From CAZWRV01 sp964636325 (GTDB lineage: Bacteria; Verrucomicrobiota; Lentisphaeria; Victivallales; GWF2-50-93), in the NCBI GenBank assembly GCA_964636325.1, contig CAZWRV010000019.1, positions 14,436 through 78,435 of the forward strand: a stretch of 64,000 nucleotides of DNA, written 5' to 3'. Of this stretch, positions 59,358 to 64,000 are shown one piece after another; the stretch's first letter is position 1; each line of letters starts with the position of its first letter. A model generated the notes under the pieces. That model searched no databases, had not been told where the DNA came from, and saw nothing but the letters and a program-made list of their open reading frames with translations. The translations under genes and the position numbers were made by a program.

Positions 59358-62021
59358 TCACTGCGTCTTCCCGTGCAGGAATTCCTGCGTGATGCGGTTG
59401 TATTCGAGGAGCCTGGAGAATGGGAAAGCCAGATTGAGCTCGAAGAGGATGCCCTTGAAGTCTGCGCCGGGGCCTTGGCTTTCCTCGGCCTTGTAGAGGC
59501 CCTTGCCGATGTCGAATCCGAAGGGGAGGAGGCTTGACGGGCGGCCGTTCATCTTCATCCGGAAGAAGAGGTTCTCTTCGACGTTGTTGAGGCTGATGGA
59601 GACCCAGTCGTAGTTGAACTCCTTGAGCGCCTGCTGGGCGATTGCCAATCCCAGGGCCTGGCCGGTCACCGATTCGTCGATCGGCAGGAAGTCGGAGCTT
59701 TTGAAAATAATGGTGCCGCCCACGCCCGGGGACGAGAACAGGAATCCGTCGGTGAAGACGAAGGCGTCCTTGGAGATACTGACAGGTATGCGGCCGCTGA
59801 CGGTTCCGTCGCCCTTGACCTGGGCGATCTTGAACTGCCTGAGGAACTCGGAGAGGTTCATCCTGTCGCAGTAGACGATGGATTCGAAGGGCTGGCCCGC
59901 ATGAACCCTCATGGCGTGGGTGTAGGCGTGGCCGTGGCACCATGAGAAGTCCGCCTTTTCGAGGAAGAAGGTGGTGGGCGACTCGAGCTGGAATTCGACG
60001 TTGCCGTTGTCGATGGCGAAGTTGCCGAGAGACAGGCTGGAGAAGCTCAGCTTCTGCCCCGGGAGGCTGTTCATCGCCGGCAGATCCTCGATGTTGAGGT
60101 CCGCCTCCAGGCCTTTGACAACGAGGCTCTTTGCGGGGACGCCGAACTCCCCTTCCTTGATCTTGAAGTCGCCTTTGCCCCTGAGCCTGCCGTATCTGTA
60201 GGTGTATGTGCCGGAGAAGTCGACTTTTCCCTTCAGCTCCTGCCCGGCGAACTTCGGGGAGAGATCACCCAGTTCCATGGAACGCCCCTTGTCCGGATCG
60301 GTTGCGCGGAAGTCCAGTTCGGCGGAGAAGCCCCTCCTGCCTGGGATGAATCCGGCGCTTCCGGAGATTTCAGCCGCGAGATCCTTGAACGGGCTTTCGA
60401 AGCGGCCTGCTATCATGTAGCTCAGTCCGTCCTGGTAGAGGCTGCCGGAAAAGGCGCCGAGCCTCATGTCGCCCTTGCTGATGCCTTTGACGGAGACCTG
60501 GCCCATCTCGTCCTTCTTCCTTCCGACCTTGACGGCCTTTTCGGAGTTGAAAGGCCATTTGAACGGGAGGACACCCGAGACGGATTCGACCTTCATCGCC
60601 GGCCCTTCGAAGCTTGCGTCTGCGAACTTCGCAAATCCCTTGACGGAGGGGCGGCCCTGCCCGAAGCGGAGCTCGCCGAAGATTTCAGACTGCGGGACGG
60701 CCGTCCTGTTGCCGCCCTTCTCCATCCAGCCTGATGCTAGGAGGGCGAGTTTCGCCGCTCCGCCGGCGGCGGTGCCTTCCCCCCGGATGGTCAGCGGTCC
60801 GGGGCAGAGCTCGCCGGAAACACCGTCGGCCGGGCTGTCCGCGTCAAGCGATATAAGCGGGTGTGCCGCTTTGGGAAGGACCGTGAGCTTCCAGTTGCGG
60901 TCCTTGTCGCACGCGGCGGATATGCTGACGCTGACGGTTTCGTCTTCCCGGAGATGCGACGCTATTCCGAACGTTTTCGGTATCTCCTTGGAGAGCAGCA
61001 TCTTGAAGAAAGCCTCCAGCTCCGCCGAGCCTTCGCGGAACCTTAGCCTGATCCCGTCGGCGCCGTCCGCCCTGACGGTGCAGGGCAGCGGCGAATTAAT
61101 CTCCATATCGCTGAACTTGAGCGCATATTCACCAGCCCGAGAGCTGAACGAGACAAGTACCGGTTTTCCGCCGGGGTTCGAGAGCGCCGCTCCGCCGTAT
61201 GAGGCGTCCAGATCATTGACTTCAATATCCGCGGCGCATCCGCCCGAGGGCAGGAATATCTCGGAGCGCAGCTTGATGATGCCGTCCAGCTCCAGGCCGG
61301 GGATCCTCTTAGCAATATCTGCGAACTTCGCGAGCCGGAGCGATGGGATGTCGAGCAAGATCCGCCCTTTCTTCTCCGAAAGATCATAGTCGCCGGAAAC
61401 GGAGATTTTCTCGTCGCGGACGGAGAGGGCCAGCGAAAATCTGATCGGCGAGCCGGCGCTTTCAGACTCGGCGTGCAGCCTGAACGGGATCCGGAATTCG
61501 CCGAGGTCCGTTCTCAGCGACAGCGTGGAATTGTTGATTTCGATCATCCTGATGTTGAACTTCGGCCCGCCGCCCTTTCCGGCGGTTCCATCCTCCGAGG
61601 GCGTTCCGGAGAACCTGCTCAAGTCGAGTCCTGGAACTGAGAATTTGCCGTCCCGGAATTCGACTGCGACATTGATTCCGTCGGCCGAGAGTTTTTCCAC
61701 TTCGCCTTTCAGCAGGGCGTCCGCGGAGAAGTCCGCGCGCAGCGAATCTATCTCGACGGCGAAGCCGCCGTCGTTGCCTAGCCTGAGCTTAGAGACGTCG
61801 AAGCGGCCGGGCGAAAGGTTCCTGACTTCGCCGGCCGCTCCGGCTCCTGCGAGCTTCGCAAGCTCCGGAAGGATTTTGCCCTCGGCGTAGGATGGGAGGG
61901 AGAGATAAATGTAGGCGGCCGTGCAGAGGCAGGCCGCGAGAAGGAGAATGAAGATTCCCGAGAAGGCCGCTAAACGCAGCCAGAAGCGCGTCTTTCCTTT
62001 CGTCTCCGGCGGATGCGTAAT
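59358..62021 (-). CDS. YdbH/AsmA-like envelope protein with apparent ATT start
   Basis: Reading the frame upstream of the first GTG (61700) gives convincing coding sequence: a basic start, the membrane anchor LAAFSGIFILLLAACLCTAA, then ILPELAKLAGAGAAGEVRNL and DSLRADFSADALLKGE. There is no ATG, GTG or TTG in those 107 codons. An ATT at 62021-62019 lies six bases after a perfect GGAGG, with an in-frame stop further upstream, so ATT is the likely start. The resulting 887 residues match YdbH length. The C-terminus (GVGGTIIFKSSDFLP, ALKEFNYDWVSISLNNVEEN, LFFRMKMNGRPSS) resembles the YdbH domain of the AsmA/TamB lipid-transport superfamily. It would bridge the periplasm. Confidence 0.75.
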   Translation of the reverse strand: MTHPPETKGKTRFWLRLAAFSGIFILLLAACLCTAAYIYLSLPSYAEGKILPELAKLAGAGAAGEVRNLSPGRFDVSKLRLGNDGGFAVEIDSLRADFSADALLKGEVEKLSADGINVAVEFRDGKFSVPGLDLSRFSGTPSEDGTAGKGGGPKFNIRMIEINNSTLSLRTDLGEFRIPFRLHAESESAGSPIRFSLALSVRDEKISVSGDYDLSEKKGRILLDIPSLRLAKFADIAKRIPGLELDGIIKLRSEIFLPSGGCAADIEVNDLDASYGGAALSNPGGKPVLVSFSSRAGEYALKFSDMEINSPLPCTVRADGADGIRLRFREGSAELEAFFKMLLSKEIPKTFGIASHLREDETVSVSISAACDKDRNWKLTVLPKAAHPLISLDADSPADGVSGELCPGPLTIRGEGTAAGGAAKLALLASGWMEKGGNRTAVPQSEIFGELRFGQGRPSVKGFAKFADASFEGPAMKVESVSGVLPFKWPFNSEKAVKVGRKKDEMGQVSVKGISKGDMRLGAFSGSLYQDGLSYMIAGRFESPFKDLAAEISGSAGFIPGRRGFSAELDFRATDPDKGRSMELGDLSPKFAGQELKGKVDFSGTYTYRYGRLRGKGDFKIKEGEFGVPAKSLVVKGLEADLNIEDLPAMNSLPGQKLSFSSLSLGNFAIDNGNVEFQLESPTTFFLEKADFSWCHGHAYTHAMRVHAGQPFESIVYCDRMNLSEFLRQFKIAQVKGDGTVSGRIPVSISKDAFVFTDGFLFSSPGVGGTIIFKSSDFLPIDESVTGQALGLAIAQQALKEFNYDWVSISLNNVEENLFFRMKMNGRPSSLLPFGFDIGKGLYKAEESQGPGADFKGILFELNLAFPFSRLLEYNRITQEFLHGKTQ

Positions 62022-62137
62022 TAAATTCCTCCGCGTTTCAAGTTTCCTGACCCCTCCCTATGGATGGCGCCGGCTGGAAAACATTTGGGATTTGGCGCTT
62101 GGAAGCTTGGCGTTTGCATAGGCCTGAGACGCATGCC

Positions 62138-63700
62138 TCATCCTTTCGCCTTCTTCTCGAGCCTGGCGTATTTGTCGAGGAGCTTGGCGTAGACTTCCTT
62201 GTTCTTCCTGTCGCAGGATATTCTCTCGACCGGCGCTGCGAACTTCGCATTCAGGTCGGCCCATTTGAATCCGCCCTCGGCGTTGGCGGCGCGCATGGCT
62301 GCGCCGAGCGCGGCGGAGTCGGAGACGGCGATCTTCTGGACCTCCGCCTGGAAGACGTCGGCGAATATCCTGCAGATGGCCGAGCTTTTGGAGGCGCCGC
62401 CGGTGAGCCTGAGGACCTTGAAGTCCTCGCCGATCCATTTCGAGTGGAGGAGCATGCTGAGCGCCTGGGATTCGACGATGGCCCGGAGCTTGACGGCTGG
62501 GGAGGCCTTGCCCGCGACGAAGTCTGCGGTCCCCTCGTAGACCGGCTTCGCCTTGAGCACGAGCGGCGTGATCTCCGGAATAAAATATGGAAGCATAATG
62601 TTGCCTTCGTTGCCGGGCTCCGTCTCCTTGATCGCAGTCTTGTCGAAAAAGTCCCATTCGACGGAGCATTCGGCCCTGACCTTCTCGCGGGCGAGGGAAC
62701 CGTTCTTGAAGCAGATCAGCGACATGAAGCCGCCGGCGGGGTTTCCGAAGACATGGCCGCAGCCCTGCGGATCCACGTGGGCTGAGGCCATCGCGGCGAA
62801 GAATGTGTCGCTTGTGCCGAGGCTGACGACGGCGGTTCCCGGCTCGGCCGCGCCGACGCCGACCAGGCTGCACGGGTTGTCGCCTGACCATGTTATCACC
62901 GGTATTCCGGGCGTCAGGCCGTATTTCGCGAAATACGCATGCAGCTTTCCTGCGGTCGAGGAGGACTTGGCGGGCGGCGGCAGCTTCGCCATAAGGCCGG
63001 GCGCCGTGGCGGAGACGACCTTGGCGTCCCATTTCAACGTGGAGATGTTGAGGAGGTTCATGCCTGCGCCGTCGCCGTAGTCTATCGGGGCGTCGCCGCC
63101 GCAGAGCACGGACGCCATGAACGAGCTGACAAGGTGTATCCTGGCGGTCTTGCCGTAGAGGTCGGGGTTCTTCTTGTAGAACCTGCGTATCTGGGGGCCG
63201 GTGAACCTTTCGATCGGCGGGGAGCCGGTGATTTCCTGGACGCTCCTGGCGCCGCCGGCGGCCTTCGCGATCTCGGCGCACTCCTCGGAGGTCGAGCTGT
63301 CCATCCAGATCGGCGAGCTGGGCCTGCTGAGGGCGGGGGCGATCTGTTCCGCAAGCGGCTTTGAAGGGTCGAGCGACTTGAAAATCTTCTTGAAGTCCGA
63401 GTTGAGATATACCGAGCCGTGCTGCTGCCCCGAGCCGCTGACCGCCTTGACGCCCTTCAGGTCAACCCCCTTGTCCTTCATCTTCTTGAGCAGGAGGTCG
63501 AGCGCCGCGACCCACATCAGGGGATCCGAGTGCTTCACCAGCGGATCAGGATTTTCCAGGATGCCGTCGGCGGACTTGTATTCCGGCAGTTCCGAGGCGA
63601 AGTTCACCGAGAAAAGATGCTCTATCCTGCCTTTGTCCGCGTCGATCAGCGCCGCCTTGATGCCCTGCGTGCTGCTGTCCAGCCCGAGATAAAGAGACAT
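62138..63700 (-). CDS. xylB: xylulokinase-like FGGY sugar kinase
   Basis: The 520-residue kinase starts MSLYLGLDSSTQGIKAALID at an ATG with AGGAGG six bases upstream; the open frame 11 codons longer is rejected. FGGY-family signs include SGSGQQHGSVYLN, SSPIWMDSSTSEECAEIAKA, DYGDGAGMNLLNI, TWSGDNPCSLVGVGAAEPGT, VSLGTSDTFFAAMASA and RLTGGASKSSAICRIFADVF followed by DSAALGAAMRA. These match xylulokinases best; phosphorylation of D-xylulose is the expected reaction. It lies upstream of the YdbH-like gene on the same strand. Confidence 0.88.
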   Translation of the reverse strand: MSLYLGLDSSTQGIKAALIDADKGRIEHLFSVNFASELPEYKSADGILENPDPLVKHSDPLMWVAALDLLLKKMKDKGVDLKGVKAVSGSGQQHGSVYLNSDFKKIFKSLDPSKPLAEQIAPALSRPSSPIWMDSSTSEECAEIAKAAGGARSVQEITGSPPIERFTGPQIRRFYKKNPDLYGKTARIHLVSSFMASVLCGGDAPIDYGDGAGMNLLNISTLKWDAKVVSATAPGLMAKLPPPAKSSSTAGKLHAYFAKYGLTPGIPVITWSGDNPCSLVGVGAAEPGTAVVSLGTSDTFFAAMASAHVDPQGCGHVFGNPAGGFMSLICFKNGSLAREKVRAECSVEWDFFDKTAIKETEPGNEGNIMLPYFIPEITPLVLKAKPVYEGTADFVAGKASPAVKLRAIVESQALSMLLHSKWIGEDFKVLRLTGGASKSSAICRIFADVFQAEVQKIAVSDSAALGAAMRAANAEGGFKWADLNAKFAAPVERISCDRKNKEVYAKLLDKYARLEKKAKG

Positions 63701-63830
63701 GGTAAACCTCCTTGAAAACGTGTTTGAAAACATGGACGATCAAAATACAGGCGGGACAGGGATTCGTCAAACTTCAGATTTTAAGACATTATCTTGGACA
63801 CTAAAAACCATAGACAAAGAATGCCGGGAA

Positions 63831-64000
63831 GGCGGTTGAATAGAATTCAACCATCCATCCGCCGGTCGGCGGATATGACAAGGATAATCGAGTTGCAGAG
63901 GAGTGCCCATCTGCGAGATTCGCAGTTCTGTCGGTTAGAAACTCGCTGGAGGGCGAAGCCGTGCTGAGCCGCGGTTGAGCTTGGCTCAACCCTCCGGAAG
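63831..64000. repeat. modular structured repeat, copy R3 (runs off the window)
   Basis: Starting with GGCGGTTGAATAGAATTCAA and ATCCGCCGGTCGGCGGAT, this copy matches 46093-46206 closely over about 115 bases, through the linker CATCTGCG...CGCAGTTCTGTCGGT and GAAACTCG at 63939. It then carries different inner hairpins (GGTTGAGCTTGGCTCAACC) inside CTGGAGGG...CCCTCCGG. The 267-base gap after xylB holds no gene. Confidence 0.85.

Noticed and set aside
63801..63989. 62-codon minus frame at the right end
   Set aside because: It reads through the structured repeat R3 and has no coding character.

Overview
The window looks like chromosomal DNA of a Gram-negative member of the Lentisphaerota (Victivallales-like) or a close PVC relative. 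This placement is by gene content only. Supporting signs are two pseudopilin-like proteins with the FTLIELLVVIAIIAIL start and a C-terminal DG motif, GntR-type DNA-binding heads fused to LacI-type sensor domains, three uroporphyrinogen-decarboxylase-superfamily paralogues, very large secreted glycoside-hydrolase-like proteins, lpxB, and abundant structured intergenic repeats.

Layout. Positions 1-3600 hold a partial gene, a double TFIIB-type zinc-ribbon protein, glyQS, a Phd/RelE toxin-antitoxin pair and smpB. Positions 3600-12600 hold an integral-membrane TPR protein and three exported proteins (an SBBP beta-propeller, a 1075-residue protein with a gluzincin HELVH...E signature, and a 763-residue protein). 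Positions 12600-15600 hold a truncated FAD oxidoreductase and two divergent GntR/LacI hybrid regulators. Positions 15700-35700 form a mostly plus-strand polysaccharide-utilisation locus: three giant GH123-like secreted proteins (1169, 1310 and 1169 residues), a further secreted TIM-barrel-like protein, a secreted HEAT-repeat protein, two pseudopilins, a LacI regulator, and a cytoplasmic pair (QueG-like iron-sulfur protein plus U32-like protein). Positions 36000-49500 form a second catabolic cluster: three URO-D-family proteins, a GH2 enzyme, a tandem ADP-ribosylglycohydrolase, a 598-residue unknown protein, a DMT transporter and two AraC regulators, one with a PocR sensor. Positions 49500-51500 are a small defence/addiction island: AbiE with a frameshifted toxin, then VapBC. 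Positions 51500-63700 are housekeeping genes on the minus strand: ppk, ppx, flotillin, lpxB, Fe-ADH, a YdbH/AsmA-like protein and xylB.

The most unusual material is in the non-coding DNA. (1) Six short arrays of a decamer, roughly GCRRTCGNNN with exact 10-bp spacing, lie ahead of genes of the polysaccharide locus. (2) A modular repeat with nested hairpins and compensatory base changes occurs at 21340-21488, 46093-46433 and 63831-64000; one copy encodes the tail and stop codon of the LacI regulator and supplies the ribosome-binding site of the next gene. (3) A hairpin family has a conserved 9-nt loop and covarying stems. The YdbH-like gene has no ATG, GTG or TTG near its true 5' end and appears to start at ATT behind a perfect GGAGG.

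The working picture is that secreted enzymes and pseudopilins attack an external glycan, URO-D-type, QueG-like and U32-like proteins carry out a redox or methyl-transfer step on a product, and AraC, GntR and LacI regulators control the clusters. The methyl-transfer idea is inference. All assignments come from reading the sequence without database searches.
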